Source: Cystobacter fuscus (GTDB taxonomy: Bacteria; Myxococcota; Myxococcia; Myxococcales; Myxococcaceae). From it: DNA of 64,000 nt. Positions 39,371 to 46,675 of the stretch are shown here, piece after piece. The position numbers and the translations under genes are program-made. Location of the stretch: positions 4,464,001-4,528,000 of the forward strand of contig NZ_CP022098.1 in assembly GCF_002305875.1 (NCBI RefSeq). Reading direction: 5' to 3'. The notes beneath the pieces were generated by a model. That model did not search any database, had not been told where the DNA came from, and worked only from the letters and a program-made list of their open reading frames with translations. Numbering within the stretch: position 1 is the first letter of the stretch; each line of letters opens with the position of its first letter.

Positions 39371-41200
39371 ATGGGGAGGGGGCACTGGAGTCCTGGGGTG
39401 GAGAAGGGCGTTGGTGCGCAGGTCGAGGCGCGGTGGACCTCACGGGACTCACCGTGGAGGATATTGATCGCGCTGGCGCTATTGCTTCTCGGGCTGCAAT
39501 CCTCGTGTGCCGCGGGCCGACCCATAGGAGGATCGGTAACAGACAGCTCTCGTTACCGGGGACGGGATCCCCTGAGCAGTCCGGATGCGAAGGCTCGCGC
39601 CGATAGGACTCGGATGGCAACCGCGGAGAAAGAAGACTCTCCCGGCGAGGACACTATGGCCGTCGGTGTCGGCGCGGAGTACCTCGGCGACCCAGGAGTC
39701 GCGGAGGTGCGAGCAGTTGAGCGCGGTGGCGACTCGGCGCGGACTCTGCTTCATGCCCGGCGTGCTGGCTCGGTGGAGGATGGGAAAGGAGAGGGTGTCG
39801 GGTGGCCGGATGGGGTGGGGGATGGGCGTCCCTTCGAGGTCCCCTTCAGTGTCGACTACTTCCAGGGCTTCCTCCTGCGGGCCAGGGTGCCCTCCACGGC
39901 TCTGCCTGGGGACGGGCGCACGTTGAGCCCGCAGCAGGCGATGGAACTGCTGCCGCACCTGCTGTCCACGCCGGTGACACTGGGCAACTTCGGGCTGCGC
40001 CGAATGGCGGCGCACCTGCTCCTGGAGGTCGCCACGGGAGACGTGGCGGTGTCGCGGGACGAGCTTCATGCACGCATGCGTCGCTTCTCTCGGGTGCTGG
40101 TGTTGCGCCCGGACGGCTACCTGGTCAAGCCCTCCACGGGCGTGGCCGTGCAGAAGGCGGGCGAGGTGGTGCTGGCGGGAGACGGCATCTTGCGAGCGGA
40201 CCGCATCGAGGTGGGCCCGTTCTATGCGATCGACGGCGGTCGGCTCTTCCCGGTGGATGCCAGGCTCGATGTGCTGCACGGGGCACGCCCCGTAGGTACC
40301 TACACACCAGATGAAGACGCGGGGTTGGCGGTGGCGGAAGGGGCTGCGCTGGCGGTGGTGGACACGGTGGAGGGTCTCTACCGGCTCGTCTTCCACACAG
40401 GGGAGACACTGGAGGGGCTGACGCAGCTTCCGGGCGCCGTGCGGGCGATGTACGAGAACGCGCCGCGCCTCTGGAATGAGTTCCGTCACAAGCCTTATGC
40501 GGAGCAGGTGCGCACCGTCTCCCGGCTCGCCACGGGCGCGGTGCTGCTGGTGGGCACCTCGGGCGCGGGAGCTGCGAAAGCGGCGTCCTGGGGAGGACAC
40601 CTGGGGAGTATTTCCATCCCCCTGCTATCGCTCTCGGGCGAGGGTCTTCTGGCCGTGCGACTGGTGGCGTTGCCCGTTCGAGGTACGGTGGCCGTTGGCG
40701 GCCAGGCGCTGAGCGCGACCTATGTGCTGCACATGGCAAACGTGGGGTCCCAGGGCCTCGGAGCTGGTGGTGGGTGGCCTCCGGTAGGTGGGCCTGGGCA
40801 GTGGGTAGAGGACACCTCGAGCATGTCCGAGCAGGCCCGGGCCTATCAGGCCCAGGTGACGGGTGCGCCCAAACGGTGGGTCTACAGGGTCTGCCGAGGT
40901 GCCGATTGCGTGGACTACGACGGATTCGACCTCAACACGGGCACGCTGCTCGAAGCCAAGGCTCGCGGATACGACAAGTGGTTCGACCAGGACCTCAAGA
41001 CCCGGTTCAAGTACAAGGGCGTGGATGACATGATGAAGCAGGCACGCCGGCAGACGAGGATGGCCGGATTGCTCCGAGTTCGTTGGCTCGTCGCGGAGCC
41101 TCGGATGGTTGCCATCCTCAAGAAGCTGTTCAAGGAAAACAACATCGAGGGCATCGAGATCGTGCACAAGCCACCGATGCTCGAGGCAGACCCCCTATGA
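39371..41200 (+). CDS. Lipoprotein toxin with C-terminal Tox-REase-5 nuclease domain
   Basis: A 609-residue lipoprotein. The signal is long (start MGRGHWSPGVEKG) with lipobox LGLQSSC. The middle (about 180-470) is unassigned. The C-terminal ~125 residues match restriction-endonuclease-fold toxin 5: WVYRVCRGADCVDYDGFD with Asp517, then LLEAKARGYDKWF with Glu528 and Lys530 (PD-(D/E)xK pattern), followed by the helical RQTRMAG segment. It probably cleaves nucleic acid in target cells. The ATG at 39371 has GGAGAAAGG upstream. It overlaps its Imm52 gene by four bases. Confidence 0.85.
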   Translation: MGRGHWSPGVEKGVGAQVEARWTSRDSPWRILIALALLLLGLQSSCAAGRPIGGSVTDSSRYRGRDPLSSPDAKARADRTRMATAEKEDSPGEDTMAVGVGAEYLGDPGVAEVRAVERGGDSARTLLHARRAGSVEDGKGEGVGWPDGVGDGRPFEVPFSVDYFQGFLLRARVPSTALPGDGRTLSPQQAMELLPHLLSTPVTLGNFGLRRMAAHLLLEVATGDVAVSRDELHARMRRFSRVLVLRPDGYLVKPSTGVAVQKAGEVVLAGDGILRADRIEVGPFYAIDGGRLFPVDARLDVLHGARPVGTYTPDEDAGLAVAEGAALAVVDTVEGLYRLVFHTGETLEGLTQLPGAVRAMYENAPRLWNEFRHKPYAEQVRTVSRLATGAVLLVGTSGAGAAKAASWGGHLGSISIPLLSLSGEGLLAVRLVALPVRGTVAVGGQALSATYVLHMANVGSQGLGAGGGWPPVGGPGQWVEDTSSMSEQARAYQAQVTGAPKRWVYRVCRGADCVDYDGFDLNTGTLLEAKARGYDKWFDQDLKTRFKYKGVDDMMKQARRQTRMAGLLRVRWLVAEPRMVAILKKLFKENNIEGIEIVHKPPMLEADPL

Positions 41201-41931
41201 GAGAGACCTACTACGCAGGCGCTTACTGGGGGCGACGTCAGGAGTCGGCCGAGAAGTGCGCTCAGCGGGCAGAGATCTTCTTCCGGCTGTTGGCGGAGTG
41301 CCACCCGAGCTATGCCCACTGGTACGAGAAGACGAACTCGACGAAGAGGGGCTCCCCGCTCGAATTCGAGCCCACGCGCGAGACCTTCGTGAGCTTCTTC
41401 GGCAAGAAGAAGTATCAAAATGGATTGGACGGCTTCTCCTTCGGGGCCTGGACGGGGCACGAGGAAGAGGACCAGGGGGGGGCCGTCACGATCTTCTGTG
41501 GCTCACATGACGAAGGTTCTTCGAACCACGTGCTGCTCTACTTTCCGGTGGAGGAGCCAGGCCGTGAGAGGATGCTCACCGCATCCGTGGTCGCCGGGGT
41601 GATGCGAGCCATGGCCCTCGCATGGGAGCCGAATTGGGGAGTCATCGTCTCCGGGGACCTTCGAGATGCTCTTTCAGAACAAGGCTCGGCCGGGACCTTC
41701 ATGGGCTGGGTGACGTACTTCTCGCGCCAACGGGGTGAGGTGCCCGCGTTGCCGGAGCCCGTATGCGTGGAGCCAGTGGAACAGAAGGGGACGCTCGTCC
41801 TTCTCTCCCCCGAGCGCATCAGTGGGCGCAACCCCGAGCACCTCGCCCTGGGTCGTCGCGTCCAACAACTGCTCGACGAGCAGGGTTTGCTCAGGAGGGT
41901 GGTCGAACGGTGCATCACGCCGACGGCATGA
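41197..41931 (+). CDS. Imm52-family immunity protein
   Basis: A 244-residue cytoplasmic protein, start MRETYYAGAYWGRR, with AEIFFRLLAECHPSYAHWYE and later WEPNWGVIVS segments. Imm52 is known as the partner of Tox-REase-5, and the ATGA overlap with the toxin supports this pairing. Its stop lies at the exact left edge of the duplicated tetR fragment. A 31-bp scrap of its 3' end recurs at 44178-44208. Confidence 0.85.
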   Translation: MRETYYAGAYWGRRQESAEKCAQRAEIFFRLLAECHPSYAHWYEKTNSTKRGSPLEFEPTRETFVSFFGKKKYQNGLDGFSFGAWTGHEEEDQGGAVTIFCGSHDEGSSNHVLLYFPVEEPGRERMLTASVVAGVMRAMALAWEPNWGVIVSGDLRDALSEQGSAGTFMGWVTYFSRQRGEVPALPEPVCVEPVEQKGTLVLLSPERISGRNPEHLALGRRVQQLLDEQGLLRRVVERCITPTA

Positions 41932-42019
41932 CCTCGAGCACCTTCTCTTCGAGATCCTCTCCGCGAAGCTGTTTGGGCCGGGGTGGCGGCCTGGACTCCC
42001 CTGGGTCTCACCTCCTCAT
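41931..42019 (-). pseudogene. Truncated 5' remnant of the tetR gene
   Basis: Matches 35555-35643 (first about 30 codons of tetR) at a constant offset of 6376. The start codon is present but the fourth codon is TGA, and the rest of the gene is missing. It marks the left breakpoint of the duplicated toxin module. Confidence 0.88.
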
Positions 42020-42048
42020 GGCGGTGAAGGTACTCGGCTCTCGGAGGA

Positions 42049-42070
42049 ATCGCAACGCTACCGTTGCGAT
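42049..42070. promoter_or_regulatory. Second copy of the TetR palindromic operator
   Basis: Identical 22-bp inverted repeat to 35674-35695 (arms ATCGCAACG and complement). It lies 82 bases before the second toxin start, so the intact TetR at 34993-35643 could co-regulate both toxin modules. Confidence 0.8.
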
Positions 42071-42152
42071 GTGCCCGGGCCACAGCTTAAACCCGCAGAG
42101 GCGCATTCGAGGGCCGAGCCGCGCGGATTCGACATGGACCTGGGGGTGGACG

Positions 42153-43682
42153 ATGCGCGCTGACTTGCTCCGGGCCTGGTGGGTGGGCCTTCTGCTCGCT
42201 CTGGTCCTGCTGTCCACCGGCTGCGCGTCACTCTCCACATCGTCTGGCATGGGGACGGGCTTGCGGTATACGACGGGCGAGGCCACGGGGCCCGCTTCGG
42301 CCCAGGGGCCGGGTGTCGAGTCTCCGCGTCACCTCGTCTCAACACCTGAGTCCGGGATACCAGAGCGGTTGTACCGGCGCCGGGCCTCTCGTGAGGAGGT
42401 GGCGGTGGCGGGCCCAGACAGCGCGGAGAGCGAGGCGCGGAAGAAGGCCCTCACGGCTCAACTGGCGTTTCGCGGTGCCCTTCGCGAAGTGTCTGGCACC
42501 ACCCGCCGCATCTCCGGCGAGTTCTCCAGGCTCAAGGCCCGTGGGCGGGGCGTTGGCGACGGCAACGGCGCCTTCGTCCGCTACGTGGACTTCGGCGTCG
42601 GGCAACTGCGGTGGATGGACGCCCAGCTCGCCGGCGCCACCCGGCTGGCCAACGCTGCTTCGGAGGTGGAGGACCCGGACATGCAACTCGCCCTGCTGCG
42701 CCTCGCCGGCCCACGGCTCGAGGCCGCCATGCTCGGCTCGCTCCTGCTCGCCGCCTGGGTCGACTTCCTCCACCTCGCCGATGCCGTGCTCACCCAGCAC
42801 TTCTACAGCGTGGAGAGGATGTTCGCGGACATGTGGCGCTGGCAGGAGATGCTCGAGCCCGCCATGACGGCGCTCTCCTCCCAGGAGCACGGGCAGGTGG
42901 AGGCCGCGGCGCGCGACGTGCCCCCACTGGTGGGCCACCTCACGGAGGAATTCGCGGCCACGGTGGAGAGAATGCGCGTGGCGGCGGAGAACCTCCAGAA
43001 AGCGCTGGTACTCAAGGAAGCCATCGAGATGGCCACGATGCTCTCGACGATGAGGTTCTCGCTGCCCTCGGTGCCGCCGTCCGCTCCCGCCCTGGTGGGC
43101 ATGGGCCTGGCGGTGGGCGGCGACGGCGTGATGATGGGCACGCGGATGGTGGTGTCCGCCGAGTGGGTGGAGATGATGCGCCACCTGGTGCGAGCGGGCG
43201 TCCTCTCCGTGCCCGTTGTCAGCGCCGCCGTGCGGATTCAGGCGGGCCAGGCGATGCTGGCGCGGGCGCACGGCGAGCTGCCCAGGGGCGTGCGCGAGGC
43301 GCTGGGAGATGGGCCCGAGGTGGGGGCCATGCACGAGACGGGCAAAGCGGGGGCTGGCATGGCCGAGCCGCCGCGGCACCACGTCATGCCCAAGGAGTTC
43401 CGCGCGTGGTTCGAGAGGCGCGGCTTCACCGGCGAGATGGGCATTGACGAGTTCTGCGTCAAGCTGGAGCAGGCGCACCATGAGGCCATCCACGGAGGTG
43501 GACACTGGAAGCTGGGCCGCCAATGGCCCGGCGAATGGAATCGAATGATTATGGAGGCGTTGCTCGAAGCCGAGACAACGGCCGGCCGGATGTTGACGCG
43601 GAACGAAGTCCTGGGAACAGTCGCGCAGCGTATGAAGGACTACTACATTCCAATGAATTTTGTCTCGTGGAGAGGACAATGA
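42153..43682 (+). CDS. TIGR02269-type (DUF2380) lipoprotein toxin, copy B
   Basis: A 509-residue twin of 35776-37230. The lipoprotein signal (MRADLLRAWWVGLLLALVLL, then STGC) differs and a 20-odd-residue insertion follows it. From about residue 90 to 440 the protein is almost identical to copy A. The last about 60 residues diverge sharply (GRQWPGEWNRMIMEALLEAE against GRTWPGEWNRMIMKVLYEAE and on to the end). The His-rich motifs are kept (His409-His410, EQAHHEAIHGGGH). Divergence at the toxic end suggests changed immunity specificity. GTGG-rich purines precede ATG 42153. Its stop overlaps the next immunity gene. Confidence 0.78.
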   Translation: MRADLLRAWWVGLLLALVLLSTGCASLSTSSGMGTGLRYTTGEATGPASAQGPGVESPRHLVSTPESGIPERLYRRRASREEVAVAGPDSAESEARKKALTAQLAFRGALREVSGTTRRISGEFSRLKARGRGVGDGNGAFVRYVDFGVGQLRWMDAQLAGATRLANAASEVEDPDMQLALLRLAGPRLEAAMLGSLLLAAWVDFLHLADAVLTQHFYSVERMFADMWRWQEMLEPAMTALSSQEHGQVEAAARDVPPLVGHLTEEFAATVERMRVAAENLQKALVLKEAIEMATMLSTMRFSLPSVPPSAPALVGMGLAVGGDGVMMGTRMVVSAEWVEMMRHLVRAGVLSVPVVSAAVRIQAGQAMLARAHGELPRGVREALGDGPEVGAMHETGKAGAGMAEPPRHHVMPKEFRAWFERRGFTGEMGIDEFCVKLEQAHHEAIHGGGHWKLGRQWPGEWNRMIMEALLEAETTAGRMLTRNEVLGTVAQRMKDYYIPMNFVSWRGQ

Positions 43683-44149
43683 GCAACGGACGTGCTTGGC
43701 AGGGCAACGTGAAGGCACGCCTGTACGAGCGGGTTCGCGAGCGTGGTTACGATTCCCTCACCGCCTTCGCTGACGCGCGTCCCGCCGTCCCGCTATACTT
43801 GCTGGCCGAGGAATTAGGCAAGGATGATGTCGCCGGGGTACAGGTACTGAGCGGGTTGCTCGCCGAGGCGGAGCGACGCAAGCAGGTCACGCGGTTTGTG
43901 CGCGATGTATTCACGCGCCTGTGGTCCCAGAGCGTTCCCGACGGTTGGCCACCCGTTCTGGACGATGCAAACCGTTTCAAGGTTGCCGAGGCGATTGGCT
44001 CGTGGATTGCCTATACCCCCGAAACTCATAAGGAGCGTGCCAGGCAGGTCAGGACAGCTCTCCTGGCCATGCCTCCTCCGCCAGGATGGCGGCCTCTCGG
44101 CCCTGATGACGAACTGCTTCTCTCTCTTCTACCTGACGAGGAAGTCTGA
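43679..44149 (+). CDS. 156-aa putative immunity protein, array B member 1
   Basis: Translationally coupled to toxin copy B (ATGA), hence its likely cognate. Begins MSNGRAWQGNVKARLYERVR and ends LLPDEEV. It resembles array A member 1 most, including AVPLYLLAEELGKDDVAGVQ and RLWSQSVPDGWPPVLDD, so coupled members share a subtype. Confidence 0.82.
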   Translation: MSNGRAWQGNVKARLYERVRERGYDSLTAFADARPAVPLYLLAEELGKDDVAGVQVLSGLLAEAERRKQVTRFVRDVFTRLWSQSVPDGWPPVLDDANRFKVAEAIGSWIAYTPETHKERARQVRTALLAMPPPPGWRPLGPDDELLLSLLPDEEV

Positions 44150-44177
44150 GCCTACGCCATGGAACCGGGGCAGGCCC

Positions 44178-44208
44178 GGTCGAACGGCGCATCGCGCCGA
44201 CGGTGTGA
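44178..44208 (+). pseudogene. 31-bp scar of an Imm52 3' end
   Basis: Matches 41901-41931, the last ten codons and stop of the Imm52 gene, at 27 of 31 positions, in the spacer between array B members 1 and 2. It suggests a former Tox-REase-5/Imm52 unit was deleted here. Confidence 0.6.
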
Positions 44209-44246
44209 GCATAGTAGCTTCTCGCTTTTACCCTTTGGAGTGGAAG

Positions 44247-44717
44247 ATGAGCAAGGACCGTTCCTGGGAGGGCAACGTCAAGGCTCGCCTTTATGGGCGG
44301 GTCAGGGAGCGCGGCTATGACTCGCTCACCACCTTCGCCGAGGCGCGCCCTGCTGTCCCGTTGTACTTGCTGGCCGAAGAGCTTGGAAAGGACGACGTTG
44401 CAGCCGTGCAGGTGTTGAGCGGATTGCTCGCTGAAGCCGAGCAGCGCAAGCAGGTGACGCGCTTTGTTCGCGATGTGCTTGTTCGTGAATTGTCCGAGAG
44501 TCTCCCCAATGGCTGGCCGGCGGTTCTGGACGACGCAAGCCGTGGAGAGGTTGCCGTGGCGCTTGGCACATGGACCGCCTACACTCCAGAAACGCATAAG
44601 GAGCGCGTCAAGCAGGCTCGGGCAGTTCTCCGCGCTACGCCACCACCGCCCGGCTGGCGTCCTCGCGGGCCCGACGACGAATTGCTACGTATGCTCCTGC
44701 CCGACGAGGAAGTTTGA
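44247..44717 (+). CDS. 156-aa putative immunity protein, array B member 2
   Basis: Full-length paralogue (MSKDRSWEGNVKARLYGRVR to LLPDEEV), preceded by the leader variant CCCTTTGGAGTGGAAG. Its middle resembles member 1 but its later part (LVRELSESLPNGWPAVLDD) resembles the A2/B3 type, so it is a natural mosaic. Confidence 0.8.
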   Translation: MSKDRSWEGNVKARLYGRVRERGYDSLTTFAEARPAVPLYLLAEELGKDDVAAVQVLSGLLAEAEQRKQVTRFVRDVLVRELSESLPNGWPAVLDDASRGEVAVALGTWTAYTPETHKERVKQARAVLRATPPPPGWRPRGPDDELLRMLLPDEEV

Positions 44718-44739
44718 ACTTCACCCTCTGGAGACGACG

Positions 44740-45210
44740 ATGAGCGACGGACGTGCTTGGGAGGGCAACGTGAAAGCGCGTCTGTACGAGCGGGTCCGCG
44801 AGCGCGGCTATGATTCGCTCACCGCGTTCGCCGAGGCGCGCCCCACCGCTTCGCTCCTTGCACTGGCGGATGAGCTTGGCGAGGAGGACATTGCGGCAGT
44901 GCAGGTGTTCAGCGGGTTGGTTTCCGAGGCTGAGCAAAGCCGCAGAGTCACGCGTTTGGTGCGCGGGCAACTCGTGCGCGAACTGTCTCAGCGTCTCCCG
45001 AACGGGTGGCCGGCCGTGCTCGATGACGCGAATCGTCTCAAGGTTGCCGTGGCGCTCGCTCGTTGGAGTACCTACACGCCAGAAACTCATGAGGAGCGCG
45101 TCAAGAAGATCGGCGATGCACTCCTGGTCACGCCACCGCCTCCTGGTTGGCGCCCCCTCGGGCCCGACGACGAGTTGCTGCGCACGCTCCTGTCTGACGA
45201 GGAAGTCTGA
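44740..45210 (+). CDS. 156-aa putative immunity protein, array B member 3 (gene-converted)
   Basis: Full-length paralogue (MSDGRAWEGNVKARLYERVR to LLSDEEV). The start and leader (CTCTGGAGACGACG) match the deleted array A member at 38899, while bases 44839-45143 are nearly identical to array A member 2. This is the last gene before a strong hairpin. Confidence 0.8.
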   Translation: MSDGRAWEGNVKARLYERVRERGYDSLTAFAEARPTASLLALADELGEEDIAAVQVFSGLVSEAEQSRRVTRLVRGQLVRELSQRLPNGWPAVLDDANRLKVAVALARWSTYTPETHEERVKKIGDALLVTPPPPGWRPLGPDDELLRTLLSDEEV

Positions 45211-45337
45211 GCCCGCCACGCGCGAAGCCTTCGTGCGGAGGTCCTCGCTCCGCAGACACCTCAGCCGCAACGCCAGCTCAGCCCCTCGGAAAGGGCGAGC
45301 CATCGAACGATGCGCCGTCCGCTCGCCTGCTCTCTGA

Positions 45338-45379
45338 CCCGGGAGTCACGCCGCGAAGCGCGGCGCGTCTTCTCCCGGG
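45338..45379. terminator. Strong two-part hairpin after immunity array B
   Basis: Outer arms CCCGGGAG/CTCCCGGG and inner arms CGCCGCG/CGCGGCG pair around AAG. No T-tract follows. It probably ends the array transcript, 127 bases after the last stop. Confidence 0.6.
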
Positions 45380-45471
45380 GAGGCCGCGGACCAGGTGAAG
45401 GGGCCGCGTGCCGTCTTTCTTGCTCTTCCCTCGTCCCAGGGGGCAGAACTTTTTCCCGCCCTACAGCCTTC

Positions 45472-45669
45472 TCAGGCCTCCTTCGCGACGCCCGCGGAGG
45501 CCGTGTCCTTGATGCCATTGAGGATGGAGCTGCCCGCGAACAGGCCCGCGCCCAGCATCGCCACCGTGGCCGGCTCCGCATACGCGCCCAACACCGAGCC
45601 CAACATCGTCATCACGCCCGCGCCCACCGTGAACATCGCGATCACCGCTCCCGCCGCCACCTTGCTCAT
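45472..45669 (-). CDS. Small two-helix membrane protein
   Basis: A 65-residue protein with two hydrophobic helices (about 4-28 and 33-52, Gly/Ala-rich) and a short polar C-terminus. It starts at MSKVAAGAVIA; GGGGGCGACA precedes the ATG. The composition suggests a small inner-membrane or phage-holin-like protein, and I do not recognise the family. It is on the strand opposite its neighbours. Confidence 0.55.
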   Translation of the reverse strand: MSKVAAGAVIAMFTVGAGVMTMLGSVLGAYAEPATVAMLGAGLFAGSSILNGIKDTASAGVAKEA

Positions 45670-46031
45670 TGTCGCCCCCACCGGTGCTCTTCAGCCTGGA
45701 CCCTTCCAGGTCTGTGTTCCGCTCCAAAGGTCATTTCAATCGGCGTGCCACGCACCGCTCCCAGGGGAGGGGAAAAAATCCCGAACTGGATGGGAAGGGG
45801 TTTGCCCTGTCTGGGCAGAAACCGCGCCCTGAATCACGTACGTCCTGAAGGCCGAGGTCGGAATTTTTTCCCGGACATCCCAAACCTTTCCCCAAGGGGG
45901 TAGCGCGTAACCCATGAGGATCCGGGGACTTTCCTTCCCTCCGGCCCTTGGCACATCCCCTGCTTAAGGCCCTCCCCGAACACATGGCCCCTGAACCAGG
46001 CGGGGCCGGGAACTTCGGGGAGAGGCGAGCG
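45670..46031 (+). other. Leader and promoter region of the polysaccharide export cluster
   Basis: About 360 bases between the small membrane gene and wza. It contains the sigma-54 site at 45948-45964 and, upstream, two AT-tracts near 45775 and 45870 in a GC-rich context that could hold activator sites. No gene is convincing here. Confidence 0.5.
45948..45964 (+). promoter_or_regulatory. Sigma-54 (-24/-12) promoter upstream of wza
   Basis: TTGGCACATCCCCTGCT matches the -24/-12 consensus YTGGCACGNNNNTTGCW at all but two of the defined positions, with exact GG-GC spacing. The start would be near 45975, about 57 bases before the wza start codon. Transcription would need an enhancer-binding protein. 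Confidence 0.75.
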
Positions 46032-46613
46032 ATGGGAATGATGGGCGCGAAGTCGTGGGCGGTGATGGGGATGCTCCTCCTGTCGTCGGGGTGTGCTCAC
46101 CAGGCCACGCGGCCGGTGGACAACTCGGACCAGCCGTACCGCATCGGCCGGGAGGATGTGTTGGATGTGGCGGTGTGGCGCGATGGGGACCTGTCGCGCA
46201 CGCTGCCGGTGCGGCCGGATGGTTTCATCTCCCTGCCCATGGTGGGTGAGGTGAGGGCCGAGGGGCGCACGCCCGTCGAGCTGTCGGATCAGATCCGCGA
46301 GTCGCTCAAGCCCTACGTGCAGGATCCGCGCGTGACGGTGATCGTCCGCGAGGTCAACAGCACCCGCGTCTTCATCACCGGTGAGGTGGCGCATCCGGGG
46401 GCCTATCCCCTGCGCGGCCGGGTGTCGGTGCTCCAGGCGATCGCCCTGGCCGGCGGCTTCACGGACTTCGCGGATCGCGACGGCATCGTGGTGCTGCGCC
46501 GCCAGGGCGCCGAGGGCGAGCCCATTCCGGTGAGCTACAGCGAGCTGGTGGAGGACGCGAAGAACAACGAGCCGCTGGCCCTGCGCCCTGGCGACACCAT
46601 CGTCGTGCCGTAG
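46032..46613 (+). CDS. wza: Wza-type outer-membrane polysaccharide export lipoprotein
   Basis: A 193-residue lipoprotein (lipobox MLLLSSGC). It has the polysaccharide export domain (YRIGREDVLDVAVWRDGDLS) and one SLBB domain (VFITGEVAHPGAYPL). It is shorter than E. coli Wza (about 380 residues) and lacks the C-terminal helix that crosses the outer membrane; the following barrel protein may supply the outer-membrane pore. First gene after the sigma-54 promoter. In Myxococcus the EPS cluster contains a comparable Wza/barrel/Wzz/transferase set (EpsY, X, V, Z). Confidence 0.9.
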   Translation: MGMMGAKSWAVMGMLLLSSGCAHQATRPVDNSDQPYRIGREDVLDVAVWRDGDLSRTLPVRPDGFISLPMVGEVRAEGRTPVELSDQIRESLKPYVQDPRVTVIVREVNSTRVFITGEVAHPGAYPLRGRVSVLQAIALAGGFTDFADRDGIVVLRRQGAEGEPIPVSYSELVEDAKNNEPLALRPGDTIVVP

Positions 46614-46675
46614 GCGAGGGGACGGTGGAGCGCGTGGGAAGCGGTCGGGTCGGAGTGAGGGGACGGAGGGGTGCC

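Noticed and set aside
37227-45210. The repeated immunity genes considered as a CRISPR-like array
   Set aside because: The units are full protein-coding genes of 471 bp with start, stop and ribosome sites, not short repeats with unique spacers.
45731-45985. Short minus-strand frames in the wza leader
   Set aside because: They overlap the sigma-54 site, have no ribosome site, and encode no recognisable sequence.
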